In this document: piece by piece, positions 25,264 to 34,145 of the stretch
Layout of the letters: each line of letters opens with the position of its first letter
Numbering within the stretch: position 1 is the first letter of the stretch
Source of the DNA: Trebonia sp.
GTDB lineage: Bacteria; Actinomycetota; Actinomycetes; Streptosporangiales; Streptosporangiaceae
Length of the DNA stretch: 58,143 nt
NCBI GenBank assembly: GCA_030043595.1
Contig: JASHXJ010000034.1
Location: forward strand, 1 to 58,143
Reading direction: 5' to 3'
Translations under genes and position numbers: made by a program
Notes under the pieces: model-generated
The model's database searches: none
Told to the model about the DNA's origin: nothing
The model's input: only the letters and a program-made list of their open reading frames with translations

Positions 25264-25785
25264 TTATGGCTCAAAGTGGGTCAAAGACCTAGTATCCGTG
25301 ACAGCGACCCGCTGTACAGCTTGGTCCGTTGAGAGGGTAGCGATCCCCCTGCCGCTCAGCGTGGGTCCATACGCTGAACGCGTCGGAACCGGAATCAGGC
25401 TGGTCATCGCGTACCCCGATGAGCTCAGCGACACCAGCCCGGGCAGATAGGCCTGCTGCTGCGCAGGCACACCGAGCTTCACCAGCGGCTTCTCAAGGCT
25501 CGACAGCTGCGCGTTCAGCGAGAAGGTCAGTCCGCTACCGTGATAACCGTATGGCTGGGCCTCTATAACCGGACCGTCGGCTATGTCGCCCCCGCCGCCA
25601 CTTCGTTCGACGGGGACTGGCAGCCACGCGGATTCCGGGTCCGGAGTCATGCAAAGACATAGCAGGTCACGAAGCCTATGTATCATGCTCACGCCGAGTA
25701 ACAGGCATCCCCGGTCCCAGCGTTCCGCAACATACACCCACTCAGCGTCCAAAGGTGGCAAGCATTTCCCCCACCAATAATTCAC
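25264..25785 (-). CDS. Hypothetical protein, possibly a gene fragment
   Basis: An open frame of 173 codons with reasonable third-position GC in its middle encodes a protein with no recognised domain. It contains a Gly-rich ERSGGGGDIADGPVIEA stretch and hydrophobic SLEKPLVKLGVP and YLPGLVSLSSSGYAMTSLI segments. There is no clear Shine-Dalgarno. It lies between the decayed adenylating gene and the transposase remnant, so it could be the surviving part of a larger gene. Confidence that it is expressed is low. Confidence 0.3.
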   Translation of the reverse strand: MNYWWGKCLPPLDAEWVYVAERWDRGCLLLGVSMIHRLRDLLCLCMTPDPESAWLPVPVERSGGGGDIADGPVIEAQPYGYHGSGLTFSLNAQLSSLEKPLVKLGVPAQQQAYLPGLVSLSSSGYAMTSLIPVPTRSAYGPTLSGRGIATLSTDQAVQRVAVTDTRSLTHFEP

Positions 25786-25802
25786 TAAAGTTATGCGTCA
25801 GT

Positions 25803-26240
25803 CTAGATCCGTCGATCTAGGGGCATACGCATAGATGTGACGCATGAAGTCACCAAGTGGTTTACGTACGCGTGCTCGCGGTGCACGGTGTCGATGTACT
25901 GCGGGTGGTGGCTGCCCGGCGCGCCGCCTATCCCGGAGTCCGGGATGTTCGTGCAGGTGACAGCGCACTTCCCGGCGGTCTTCTTTTCGTAGTCCGTCAG
26001 GTTCCTCGGGTGGCGGCGGGACGGCTTGACCCGCCGGGCGATCCACCGCAGCCCGCCGGGCCAGTTCCCGGCCCGGCTCATCGGGTGCGTGATCTCCGTG
26101 ACGTCCTTGTCCTTCTCGGCGCTGCCGTCCCGCCGGTGCCGGTCTTCCACGCACCGGCGGGGACCTGGCGGATGGCGTCCTCATCAGCCGCGGTGATCAT
26201 CCAGCCGTTGGTGAACAGCAGTGCATCAGCTTGGTCAGGC
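25803..26240 (-). pseudogene. IS1380-family transposase remnant
   Basis: Two frames give segments of an IS1380-type DDE transposase: FTNGWMITAADEDAIRQVPA with GAWKTG, then after a frameshift DVTEITHPMSRAGNWPGGLR, WIARRVKPSRRHP and HPQYIDTVHREHAYV. The catalytic core and both ends are absent and I saw no terminal inverted repeats. It marks past insertion-sequence activity beside the duplicated and deleted acylation genes. Confidence 0.6.
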
Positions 26241-26573
26241 CAATCCGGCGGCTGGACTGCATGTCATCCCGGTCGGCGGTGAACGGCGGGCGCGAACAGC
26301 CGCGCCCGCGGGTGACCGCGCCCCCGGCCCGGGCCACGACCGCACCGGCCCTGGCCGCATCGCCTGGACCGCCGCCCGTGCGGCTGCGCTTGACCGTGAT
26401 CCGGATCCAGCGGCTGAAGTTCCGGGCCTCGGCCCAGTCGCCTGATCCCATGGCACCACTGCCGGCCACAAGAACCGGTGCCAGCGCAACACCCCGGCCC
26501 GCGTCCGCCGCTGGTTAAGGAACAGAGAACTCACGCTCAAGGCACGACCAGAACGCTCAGGCTAAACGACAAG
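26241..26573. other. Non-coding or decayed sequence
   Basis: No supported gene lies here. Minus-strand frames are Arg/Ala/Gly-rich without family matches and may be further debris of the transposase. The adenylating enzyme stop is at the right edge. Confidence 0.4.
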
Positions 26574-28031
26574 CTAGGGCGAAGAGCTGGCGGTAACCGC
26601 CTGGCCACGGATCACCTTGCCGGTCGCGGTGGTTTTGAGGTTGTCGACGCTGACGAATCGGCTCGGCTGCTTCGGCCCTGATAGTCGCTGTCGGCAGAAA
26701 GTCCGGAGAGCGTATAGGTCGACGTCGGCCGGAGTTACCGTGGCCCTAATCCGTTGGCCGAGCCATTCGTCCGGCTCACTGTCAACCAGGCAGGAGCGCA
26801 CCGTCGGGAACTCCAGCAACACGGCCTCGACCTCCTCCGGGCTCACTTTCGTTCCGCCGACGTTGATGCAGTTGGCCAGCCGGCCCACGATCACCAGTCC
26901 GTCTGGCGTCATACGGCCGATGTCGCCGGGGACAAAGCCATCCGCGACCGGCGCCACATCGACCCGATCCGGGTAGAGGTATCCGATCATCGCGGCCGGC
27001 GAGTGGACCACAACCATGCCTGGCGGTGAGCCGGCTGCGTCGCCCGCCAACGGCTGCGGCACGGACTCTAGGGGACGCAGGTCCACCCGGACCCCTTTGA
27101 GCGGCTGGCCAACTGAGTGTGCATCCTGCCACGGGGCCGGCGTCCGAATGCAGATGGCGCCGGTTTCCGTCGTGCCATATACCTCACCGAGCCAGCCGCG
27201 GAGCGCGGTCCCGACGAGTTCAGCTGTCCGCGGGTCCATTGGCATGCCCGCGGACATGTAGCCGATGCGACGCGTTGGCCGACCGGTGGTCGTCTCGGCC
27301 AGCAGTCGCAGCAACGGCGGCACACCGACCACGAACCTGACGTCCTGTTCATTCAGGGCGCGCAACAGCATCCCAGGCCGGTCCGTGGGGGTGACGATTG
27401 TAGTGGCACCTGCCAGCGGACCAGCCAAGGCCGCAAATCCGTAGCCGTAAGTGTGATGCAGCGGCACCGGGCAAGCCAGCACCGTGCCCGGACCTAGGTC
27501 CAATGTTGTGCGGAAGTTCTCCACCTCCGCCAGCAGGGCGCTGACCGGACGCAGCGCCAGACGCGTGTGTCCGCTAGTGCCGGAAGTGAGCTGAGCGCTA
27601 GCAGCGCCACCAGGCGGCACTTCGCCGGGCGGCTTTCGTACGATCAGTCGTTCGCCAGCCACCACGCCACCAACCCCCGGCAGCAGAGGCCAGTCGAGCG
27701 GCGCGGCCAAGTGTGTCAGAGCGGCTAGCTCCTCGGTCCGCTCCCGTTCCCACTCGCTCATCTGCCGTGGTAGCGGAATCACCACCGCATCAAGCGCGAG
27801 CACCGCGAGCACGTCCGCCAGAAACGAGGCGGCCGGCCGGGCTACTGCCCCAACTCGGCAACCTGGCCCGATCCCGGCTCGGCGGTAGGCTTCGAGGCGG
27901 GTTACGGCAAGGTCGGCAAGATCCTGCGCTGTGGTGTTCCTCGTTTCCTCGACGAAGAGCACTGCCTGTGGGGATCGCCCAGCCGTCGCCCGCAGCAACT
28001 CGAGCGGCGCGCCGCCGTTGCCGTCGCTCAC
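26574..28031 (-). CDS. AMP-dependent acyl-CoA/ACP synthetase
   Basis: The 485-residue adenylate-forming enzyme is intact: P-loop ASAQLTSGTSGHTRLALRP, FAALAGPLAGATTIV, LGEVYGTTETGAICIRT, GFVPGDIGRMTPDGLVIVGR and the C-terminal catalytic lysine motif LKTTATGKVIRG. Such enzymes activate a carboxylic acid as the AMP ester and load it on CoA or a carrier protein. With the nearby ACP the likely job is to load the acyl chain used by the LpxL-like acyltransferase. GTG at 28031 overlaps the upstream gene's stop by 4 bases. The substrate cannot be predicted from what I can see. Confidence 0.88.
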   Translation of the reverse strand: MSDGNGGAPLELLRATAGRSPQAVLFVEETRNTTAQDLADLAVTRLEAYRRAGIGPGCRVGAVARPAASFLADVLAVLALDAVVIPLPRQMSEWERERTEELAALTHLAAPLDWPLLPGVGGVVAGERLIVRKPPGEVPPGGAASAQLTSGTSGHTRLALRPVSALLAEVENFRTTLDLGPGTVLACPVPLHHTYGYGFAALAGPLAGATTIVTPTDRPGMLLRALNEQDVRFVVGVPPLLRLLAETTTGRPTRRIGYMSAGMPMDPRTAELVGTALRGWLGEVYGTTETGAICIRTPAPWQDAHSVGQPLKGVRVDLRPLESVPQPLAGDAAGSPPGMVVVHSPAAMIGYLYPDRVDVAPVADGFVPGDIGRMTPDGLVIVGRLANCINVGGTKVSPEEVEAVLLEFPTVRSCLVDSEPDEWLGQRIRATVTPADVDLYALRTFCRQRLSGPKQPSRFVSVDNLKTTATGKVIRGQAVTASSSP

Positions 28032-28393
28032 TGCGACTCGGGTACGCGGGCCAGTGTGCCGCGCGCGACGGCCACCACGTGATCGGGGTCTTGGGGAGTG
28101 CGTACCGTGCCTGGGAACAAGGGCTCAGCCGGGCTTGGGTGGAAATATACGCCCCGTTGCCGGGCTCTGACCTGCAGAGCGCCGTGTGCGCCGAAGTCCA
28201 TCGTCTGGGCGGCCGCGCGAGGGTCCGTGAGCCGGTACAGCGACTCGGACAGCAACGAACCGATCAGGTTGACCCGTGCTGGGCGGTTCACCTCGGCGAA
28301 CATCGCGTGCGACCGTTGCTCAACGAGTTGCTCGCCGTTCGTGATATCGGTCCCTACGTGCGCTGTCGCATGTTGCATAACTGACTGAACCAT
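28028..28393 (-). CDS. Conserved-looking protein of unknown function, first in the acylation operon
   Basis: ATG at 28393 follows AAGGA by 5 nt, giving 121 residues. The protein has no signal peptide, membrane segment or known motif. Its middle reads NLIGSLLSESLYRLTDPRAA and its end VVAVARGTLARVPESQ. Its TGA overlaps the GTG of the adenylating enzyme, so the two are translationally coupled and probably work on the same substrate. I do not recognise the family. Confidence 0.6.
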   Translation of the reverse strand: MVQSVMQHATAHVGTDITNGEQLVEQRSHAMFAEVNRPARVNLIGSLLSESLYRLTDPRAAAQTMDFGAHGALQVRARQRGVYFHPSPAEPLFPGTVRTPQDPDHVVAVARGTLARVPESQ

Positions 28394-28417
28394 TGGTCCT
28401 TCCCCGCGCTCCCGCTC

Positions 28418-28461
28418 AGTTCGGCCGGACAAATTCTTATTGTTAGAGTTCGGCCTGACAA
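28418..28461 (-). promoter_or_regulatory. Promoter with a 15-bp direct repeat upstream of the acylation operon
   Basis: On the minus strand TTGTCA (28456-28461) and AAGAAT (28433-28438) are 17 bp apart, a good promoter for the gene starting at 28393. A 15-bp direct repeat (AGTTCGGCCKGACAA, one mismatch) at 28418-28432 and 28447-28461 spans it with 29-bp spacing and could bind a regulator. Confidence 0.5.
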
Positions 28462-28530
28462 CCCCTCGATGCTACAGATGGGTGGTCAGATCTTCTGGTT
28501 TAACCGAGAACTTGCGTGACCTGCAACGCG

Positions 28531-28660
28531 ATGAATGACCGCTGGGTATTCGGCAACCGCGACAGCGGCGACGCTGCCCTAGCCAGCTACTGGGACGAAC
28601 GGCGACGACGCAGGAAACCGCCCCTCGACCCGTTCCTGCTGCAGCTCCTCCGGCTGCTTG
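28531..28660 (+). pseudogene. Group II intron maturase C-terminal remnant
   Basis: One frame encodes NDRWVFGNRDSG, then ALASYWDERRRRRKPPLDP, two conserved C-terminal pieces of actinobacterial group II intron reverse transcriptase/maturases, where about 25 residues normally lie between them. Reverse transcriptase and HNH parts are absent. The piece shows a group II intron once inserted here. Confidence 0.55.
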
Positions 28661-28947
28661 CGGCCTGCACGATCCGGTCGCGAACCGGACGAATCGACAG
28701 CGGACGCTGCTGCGTCGCACCCGGCTTCGGGATCAGCACGCGCCGGGAAGGCAGCGGCCGACAGCGGCCTTCCTCCAGCTCCCGGCATGACCCCGAAGCG
28801 GCCGGACTACTCTAACGCCCGGGTGGGCGAACTTCGGGAAGTTAGCCCCTGCCCAGCCGGACGACACCGGTGCCTGGCCCACGTCACGGATCGCGTTCGG
28901 CGCGAACCCGGTAGCAAGCGCGGTCAGTACCGCGTCCAGATACGCGG

Positions 28948-29127
28948 TCATGTCCGGGAGGCGAAGTAGCGGAAGAACGTCCGCTCGCTGATGCCCGCCT
29001 CCGCCGCGACCTGCTCGATCGTGGTGTTCTCGAACCCGCGCTCGGTGAACAGCCGCAACGCGATCAGCGCTAGTTCCCGGCGGCTAGTCGACCGCGGGCG
29101 TCCGGGGCGCGGCGCGGACCCTGGCAC
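28948..29127 (-). pseudogene. TetR-family regulator, truncated after the HTH
   Basis: From GTG at 29127 the frame encodes APRPGRPRSTSRRELALIAL, RLFTERGFENTTIEQVAAEA and GISERTFFRYFASRT, then TGA. This is a typical TetR DNA-binding domain cut at about 59 residues, whereas TetR proteins are usually 180-220. A following overlapping frame (ATG within ACATGA) gives MTAYLDAVLTALATGF, which resembles a TetR C-terminal helix, so a frameshift plus a deletion has removed the ligand-binding part. Confidence 0.65.
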
Positions 29128-29148
29128 ACCCGTATCTTTTCGCGACCG

Positions 29149-29366
29149 CTAGCACCAGCGGAGATGGAAGGCGACGCGGGCGCCAGTGAGGAGCTCTGCC
29201 CTATAGTTCCTGCTCAGCCGCTCGATCCGGGCGGCCTCGGCGGCCGACAGCTCGATCGGTGGGATGCCGGGCTGGCAAGGCTGGCCGCCCGTGACGGGTA
29301 GCGGCGCGCCGTGCGGGTAGAACTGCTGGTCAGGGCGCTGGCCATGTCGTTGAGGAGCAGCAAAGC
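29149..29366 (-). pseudogene. Unidentified C-terminal coding fragment
   Basis: A frame ending in TAG at 29149 encodes QQFYPHGAPLPVTGGQPCQP, GIPPIELSAAEAARIERLSR and a final LTGARVAFHLRWC. Composition is coding-like and it resembles secreted-protein C-termini such as MCE-family tails, but I cannot confirm a family. The frame has no start and is cut by the SDR gene at its other end, so it is part of the debris zone. Confidence 0.35.
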
Positions 29367-30200
29367 ATGCCAGGACGCGTACAAGGCAAGGTCGCCTTCA
29401 TCACCGGAGCGGCGCGCAGCCAGGGCCGCAGCCATGCGATCAGGCTCGCGCAGGAAGGCGCCGACATCATCGCGATCGACATCGCGGGACCGGTCAAGTC
29501 CGTGACGGGGTACCCACCCGCTACGGAGGAAGACCTCGCCGAGACGGTCAAGGAGGTCGAGGCGCTCGACCGCCGCATCGTCGCGCACAAGGCCGACGTC
29601 CGGGACAGCCGGGCGCTGAAGCAAGCGCTCGACGACGGGATAGCACAGCTCGGCAAGCTCGACATCGTCGTGGCGAACGCCGGCGTCTTCCAGATCAGCC
29701 CGGCGCTCCAGCTCGACGACGCAGGCTGGCAGGAGACGATCGACATCAACCTCACCGGCGTCTGGCACACCGCGAGGGTCGCGCTGCCGCACCTGATCGC
29801 GAACAACGGCGGCTCGATCATCATGACCAGCTCGCTGGCCGGCCTCAAAGGGCTCGCCAACTGCGTCCATTACAACGCCGCCAAGCACGGCGTCGTCGGC
29901 ATCATGCGCACGCTCGCGAATGAGTTCGCCCAGTACAGCATCCGCGTCAACAGCGTCCACCCGACCTCGGTCAATACGATCATGGTGCAGAACAAGCAGA
30001 CGTGGGGGCTGTTCGATCCGGGGAACCCGCACCCGACCAGGGAGTCAGCGGCGGCGGCCTTCCAGTCGATCAACGCGCTGCCCATCCCGTGGGTGGAGCC
30101 AGTTGACATCAGCAACGCGGTGCTGTTCCTGGCCTCCGACGAAGCCCGCTACATCACCGGGGTGACCCTTCCAGTCGACGCCGGCGCCTTCATCAAGTAG
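29367..30200 (+). CDS. Mycofactocin-type SDR-family oxidoreductase
   Basis: The 277-residue protein has the cofactor motif VAFITGAARSQGRSHAIRLA and the catalytic residues MTSSLAGL (Ser), YNAAKHG (Tyr-xxx-Lys), plus NAGV and DVR. The TGAARSQGRSHA glycine motif and a large insert around AIDIAGPVKSVTGYPPATEED are typical of SDRs that hold NAD tightly and use mycofactocin as electron acceptor. An MftD homologue lies 7 kb downstream. It should oxidise an alcohol; the substrate is unknown. The same-strand downstream gene was probably MoxR before the 4.7 kb segment came in. Confidence 0.87.
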   Translation: MPGRVQGKVAFITGAARSQGRSHAIRLAQEGADIIAIDIAGPVKSVTGYPPATEEDLAETVKEVEALDRRIVAHKADVRDSRALKQALDDGIAQLGKLDIVVANAGVFQISPALQLDDAGWQETIDINLTGVWHTARVALPHLIANNGGSIIMTSSLAGLKGLANCVHYNAAKHGVVGIMRTLANEFAQYSIRVNSVHPTSVNTIMVQNKQTWGLFDPGNPHPTRESAAAAFQSINALPIPWVEPVDISNAVLFLASDEARYITGVTLPVDAGAFIK

Positions 30201-30210
30201 TCAATCAGCT

Positions 30211-30253
30211 ACGGGAACCTGACCTGCTGCTCGCGGCCGTCGCGGCGGGCTGC
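30211..30253. repeat. 43-bp direct repeat, left copy (right copy 34921-34963)
   Basis: The 43 bp match 34921-34963, inside the MoxR gene, at 39 of 43 positions, with 23 consecutive identical bases. In one frame it still reads DLLLAAVAAG, like MoxR's DLVLAAVAAG. The copies are in direct orientation and bound a 4.7 kb segment. Confidence 0.7.
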
Positions 30254-30279
30254 TTCGGTCTGCGCGAATCTAGCGACGT

Positions 30280-30300
30280 CTTCCGGCCATCCGGCGGAAG
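30280..30300 (+). terminator. Possible transcription terminator after the SDR gene
   Basis: CTTCCG (30280-30285) and CGGAAG (30295-30300) form a perfect 6-bp stem with a 9-nt loop, 80 bp after the SDR stop. No T-run follows, so any termination would be weak or factor-dependent. Confidence 0.35.
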
Positions 30301-30409
30301 AATAAGCGCCGGGCACATTAGCGGCTTAGCCCTTCCCGGAATGTCAGAGTCACGCACAAGAATAAGCCTCACCCGAACGTCAGACCTCAGCTCGGCGAGA
30401 GGAGCGTCG

Positions 30410-33400
30410 GTGACTGACAAGAGGAAGTCGCTGATCGGAACTCACAAAAGAACCTCGAGGCCAGCTGACCGGATGGGTCACCGCGGCGGGAACAGCCTGG
30501 TCTGGTCCTTGATGCTCGTCGTGCTGGCGCTGCTGGCCGCGCAGTTTTCCGCCGCCCTGCCAGCGAGCGGTGCAGCGGATGCTCCGACGGCCCCGCCCGT
30601 CCTTTACGCCGTCGGCCAAGGCGGAGTGACGCCGATCCCGACAGCTACTGATACGCCAGGCGACCTGATCGGCTTGAACGTGTCGGGACTTTTCTATCCG
30701 GTCTTCAACGCGCCGCTCTTCGAAGCGATGGACCCCAGCGGCTCTACGCTCTGGGTGACTGGCACTGACGGCCAGACCACTGTCTTTGAGCCGATTTCCG
30801 TGAGCTCGGGCACGGCTGGCACCCCGACCGCGATTCCCGGAACAGTCGAGCCGACAGCCATCGCCGTGTCCGCGGACGACACTACGGTCTGGGTCCTGAG
30901 CGAAGGAGATTCCGCCAACTCCCTGCTGACCCCGTACAGCATCGCCGGGCAGTCCCTGGGCACCTCATTGCCGGTATGTAATGGCGCACGATCCCTGGCA
31001 CTGACGGCTGACGGTTCGACCGCCTACGTGGCCTGCTCATCAAGCGAGGTGCAGGCCGTCAACCTCTCCAGCGCATCGACCCAGGACATCCCGGTTCCGC
31101 TGGCGCCGACTCAGGTCGCATTGGCCGTCACCGGCGGCACCAGCTACGTGATCGCGGTCATCCCCACCGGCATCTCGGTGACCGACCTTGCCACGGACAC
31201 GACCGCCAGGCTGACGATCCCGGGCATCACCGCCATGACGGTCAGCCCCGACGGCAGCACGGCATGGATCGTGGCCACGAACAAGCTGTATTCGGTCAAC
31301 GTCGCGGCCGGGCAGATCTCATCGAGCTTCAGCGTCTGCGCGAGCTGCTCCGGCGTCTCGGTCGTTGAGTCGCAATCCGGCACGGCACTGTATGTGTATG
31401 CGGCCGGCGAGGTGATTCCCGCGAGCACGGACAAGGCCTACCAGCCGGTCTCGATCTCGACAAGCGCGAGCACCGACCCGCAGATGCTCGCCATCACGCC
31501 CGCATCCGCGCCACCGCCACTGCCCGGATCGCTGACGGTCAGCGCATCGGGCCTACTGCCGAACTTCACTGCACAGCTGGAGGTGGCGGGCCCGGACGGG
31601 TATTCGGCGACTGTCCCGGTCACCGCCAGTGCACCTGCCGTGCTCGGGAACCTCACCCCCGGGGCCTACACGGTCACGGCCGGCCTGGCGTGCGATGAGT
31701 CGATCTGCCTCGTTCCCGCACAAGCCAGCTGGGACGCAACGGTGGGAAGCGCTCAGTCGCAGACGCTGGCGGTCAGCTTCGCGCCCCAGCAGGAAGGCGG
31801 CCTAGCCGTCGACATCACCGGCCTGCCAGCCGGAACTGATCTCAGCACAATCGACGGCGGGACCGCCCAGCCCGGGTACACGGGAGTCGGCGGGATCGTC
31901 GACGGCCTCGGTGGTCACGTCGGGACATCACAGGTGGTCACGCTCCTGCCCGGCACCTACGCGATCTCCGAGCCCAACCCGGTGCAGGTCAACGGGGCCA
32001 GCTACGTCGCGTCAATCTCGCAGCCGACGGTCACCGTCACATCCGGCCAGGTCACTGCCGTCACCGTGGCCTTCGTCGAACAGCCCGCGACCGGGTCGGC
32101 CATCGAGGCGGTCGGCGGCACCGGCAGCCAGTCAGCGATGGCGGGCACCCAGTTCGACAGCCCGCTTGAGGTCCGCGTGACCAGCGACGGAGAGCCCGAC
32201 CCGGGTGCGGCCGTCACCTTCACCGCGCCGGTCCCCGCAGTGGCAACCCCGGGCGCGATCTTCGGCGGCGGCAGCGGCGCGGGAACCAGCACGACGACCC
32301 TGACCACAGACGCCGACGGCTATGCGTCCGTCCCGGTCACCGGCGGCACTGTGTCCGGCGATTACACGATCAGCGCGACCAGTCCCGGCGCCACGTCAGC
32401 CACGTTCAGCATGCACAACGTCCAGAACGCCGTCACGAGCACACTCACCAGCGCGGAATCCGGCATCGTCGGGAAATTCCTCGAAGCCTCCGCCGGGCTC
32501 ACGCATAGCCAAGCCTCGCTTGCGGCCCAGTACTCGGTAAGCCTGGGCGTCAATACCCTGACAGACATCCAGCAATGCCTGCAGGAACTCAGCGATGGCT
32601 CTGGCCAGCAATGCACGGCAGACGGCACCGAGCTTCTCGTCTTCACCGCGGGCACGGTGACGCCCGGCGGATACGCCACGTGCCAGGCACTGCCTTCCTG
32701 TCCGGTCCTGTTCAACGCCGGCAGTCAGGTCGCCCTCAGCGCGGCATGGCAGTCCGCCGAGGGGATCCTCGCGAACGCGGCGAACAACCCGGCAGCTTTC
32801 CTGACAAGTTACGTGGTTGGCGACGCCACGCTGGACAGCGGCCTGGCTGTCTGCGCGGTCGCCACCGATCTGGCAGCACCCGGCGCGGGCGCAGTCGCCT
32901 GTGTGGTCGGGGCGGCCATCGTCTCAGGAGCAGCCTCCTACCTCTCCTCGGCCGCGGTAGCCTCCCTGCTGCCCGACGCGGGTAACCAGGGAGTCGTACC
33001 GATCCTTGGTGACACAGTCACCTGCTCCACCGAGACCGCTCCCGTGCTGGCCGACTGCCTGAACAATGCGCTTGTGTCCGCACCAGGCGACGGGCTGTCA
33101 GCAACCGACCTCATCAACGCAGCCTGCAACGCGGAATGCGTGGACCCTGGCGGCCTGGAAGGAGTCGTCACGGCAACGAGCACGAATCCGGTCATCACGT
33201 CCACCGCCGCCACCTACATCACTGTGCAAGGCCAGGGCACCGGCACCCTCAGCACCGGGGTTTACGCCGGTGACTTCACTGGTGAGAGCTCGCTGGCCCA
33301 GCCCTTCGTCCTCGACGTGTCCACCACCAGCGGCTCCGCCCTGACAAGCACCGTCATCTCGGACTGCGCACCCGGACTGAGCCCATCGAGCACCTTCCAA

Positions 33401-34072
33401 TGGTGGAATGGCACCTGGCAGCCGATGTCCCTGCAGACCTATGACGCGACAAGCGAATGCCTGCTAGCGACAGTCAACTCCGCCACGAGCCCCAGCATCA
33501 GCCAGCTGGGTGGCACGCCGCTCGCGGTCGGCACCACCGGGAAAGGAAGCGCGCCAGCCATTGCCTCCGTACACCCGGCATCCGGACCAGGCTATGGCGG
33601 TACGGCAGTTACGGTATCCGGCTCCCACCTGGGAAACGTCATCAGCGTTCTGGTCGGCGGTACACCCGCCGTGTTCACCATCCTGTCCGCCACCAAAATC
33701 CTCGTTCTCAGCCCAGCTCACGTCGGAGGCTCAGCGCGCATCCAGGTGACGGGGCCGTTCGGCACATCCAAGAAATCCGCGGCCGACACGTTCACCTACA
33801 ACGCGACGCTGGCCCTGACACCCGGCAGAGGCGTGCCTCGGGCGAAGGTCACCGCGACCGTTTCGGGCTTCAGCAGGGCACAGACCGTGACCGTTCACTG
33901 GGGGTCACCCACCGGCCCCATCATCGGCACGCTGATCACCGGCAAGACCGGCATGGCGACTGTCCAGTTCATCGTGCCCAAGGTAAAGGCCGGCTCATAC
34001 AACGTCTACGCCGTGGCGGGCAAGCGAACTGCGAGGTCAGCCTTCAAGGTCTCCCCCGGCAAGCCGGGCTGA
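30410..34072 (+). CDS. Giant secreted surface protein: beta-propeller, Ig-like and IPT/TIG domains
   Basis: GTG at 30410 follows GAGAGGAG and gives 1220 residues. An N-terminal hydrophobic segment (SLVWSLMLVVLALLAAQFSA) is followed by a seven-blade-like YVTN/NHL propeller (~60-370) with repeats of SPDGSTAWIVA and TADGSTAYVACS. Next are Ig-like strands (SLTVSASGLLPNFTAQLEV; a Big-1-like GAAVTFTAPVPAVATPGA), a hydrophobic helical region near 800-900, and an IPT/TIG domain (PASGPGYGGTAVTVSGSHL). It is Ser/Thr/Gly rich with paired Cys. No LPXTG sorting signal was seen, so it is secreted or non-covalently attached. Likely an adhesin or surface scaffold. Confidence 0.75.
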   Translation: MTDKRKSLIGTHKRTSRPADRMGHRGGNSLVWSLMLVVLALLAAQFSAALPASGAADAPTAPPVLYAVGQGGVTPIPTATDTPGDLIGLNVSGLFYPVFNAPLFEAMDPSGSTLWVTGTDGQTTVFEPISVSSGTAGTPTAIPGTVEPTAIAVSADDTTVWVLSEGDSANSLLTPYSIAGQSLGTSLPVCNGARSLALTADGSTAYVACSSSEVQAVNLSSASTQDIPVPLAPTQVALAVTGGTSYVIAVIPTGISVTDLATDTTARLTIPGITAMTVSPDGSTAWIVATNKLYSVNVAAGQISSSFSVCASCSGVSVVESQSGTALYVYAAGEVIPASTDKAYQPVSISTSASTDPQMLAITPASAPPPLPGSLTVSASGLLPNFTAQLEVAGPDGYSATVPVTASAPAVLGNLTPGAYTVTAGLACDESICLVPAQASWDATVGSAQSQTLAVSFAPQQEGGLAVDITGLPAGTDLSTIDGGTAQPGYTGVGGIVDGLGGHVGTSQVVTLLPGTYAISEPNPVQVNGASYVASISQPTVTVTSGQVTAVTVAFVEQPATGSAIEAVGGTGSQSAMAGTQFDSPLEVRVTSDGEPDPGAAVTFTAPVPAVATPGAIFGGGSGAGTSTTTLTTDADGYASVPVTGGTVSGDYTISATSPGATSATFSMHNVQNAVTSTLTSAESGIVGKFLEASAGLTHSQASLAAQYSVSLGVNTLTDIQQCLQELSDGSGQQCTADGTELLVFTAGTVTPGGYATCQALPSCPVLFNAGSQVALSAAWQSAEGILANAANNPAAFLTSYVVGDATLDSGLAVCAVATDLAAPGAGAVACVVGAAIVSGAASYLSSAAVASLLPDAGNQGVVPILGDTVTCSTETAPVLADCLNNALVSAPGDGLSATDLINAACNAECVDPGGLEGVVTATSTNPVITSTAATYITVQGQGTGTLSTGVYAGDFTGESSLAQPFVLDVSTTSGSALTSTVISDCAPGLSPSSTFQWWNGTWQPMSLQTYDATSECLLATVNSATSPSISQLGGTPLAVGTTGKGSAPAIASVHPASGPGYGGTAVTVSGSHLGNVISVLVGGTPAVFTILSATKILVLSPAHVGGSARIQVTGPFGTSKKSAADTFTYNATLALTPGRGVPRAKVTATVSGFSRAQTVTVHWGSPTGPIIGTLITGKTGMATVQFIVPKVKAGSYNVYAVAGKRTARSAFKVSPGKPG

Positions 34073-34145
34073 ACGCTCGCGCTTTCACGTAATCCCGTGC
34101 CACACTTATTTACGTGTAGAAGCGACGTGTCCGGGGAGGATGGTC

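Noticed and set aside
25857..26282. 141-codon plus-strand frame opposite the IS1380 remnant
   Set aside because: Val/Arg/Pro-rich shadow with no motif; the minus strand carries the recognisable transposase segments.
29214..30032. 272-codon open frame antisense to the SDR
   Set aside because: It has no motif, and the sense gene has complete SDR catalytic residues. Only 29149-29366 on this strand, in another frame, looks like real debris.
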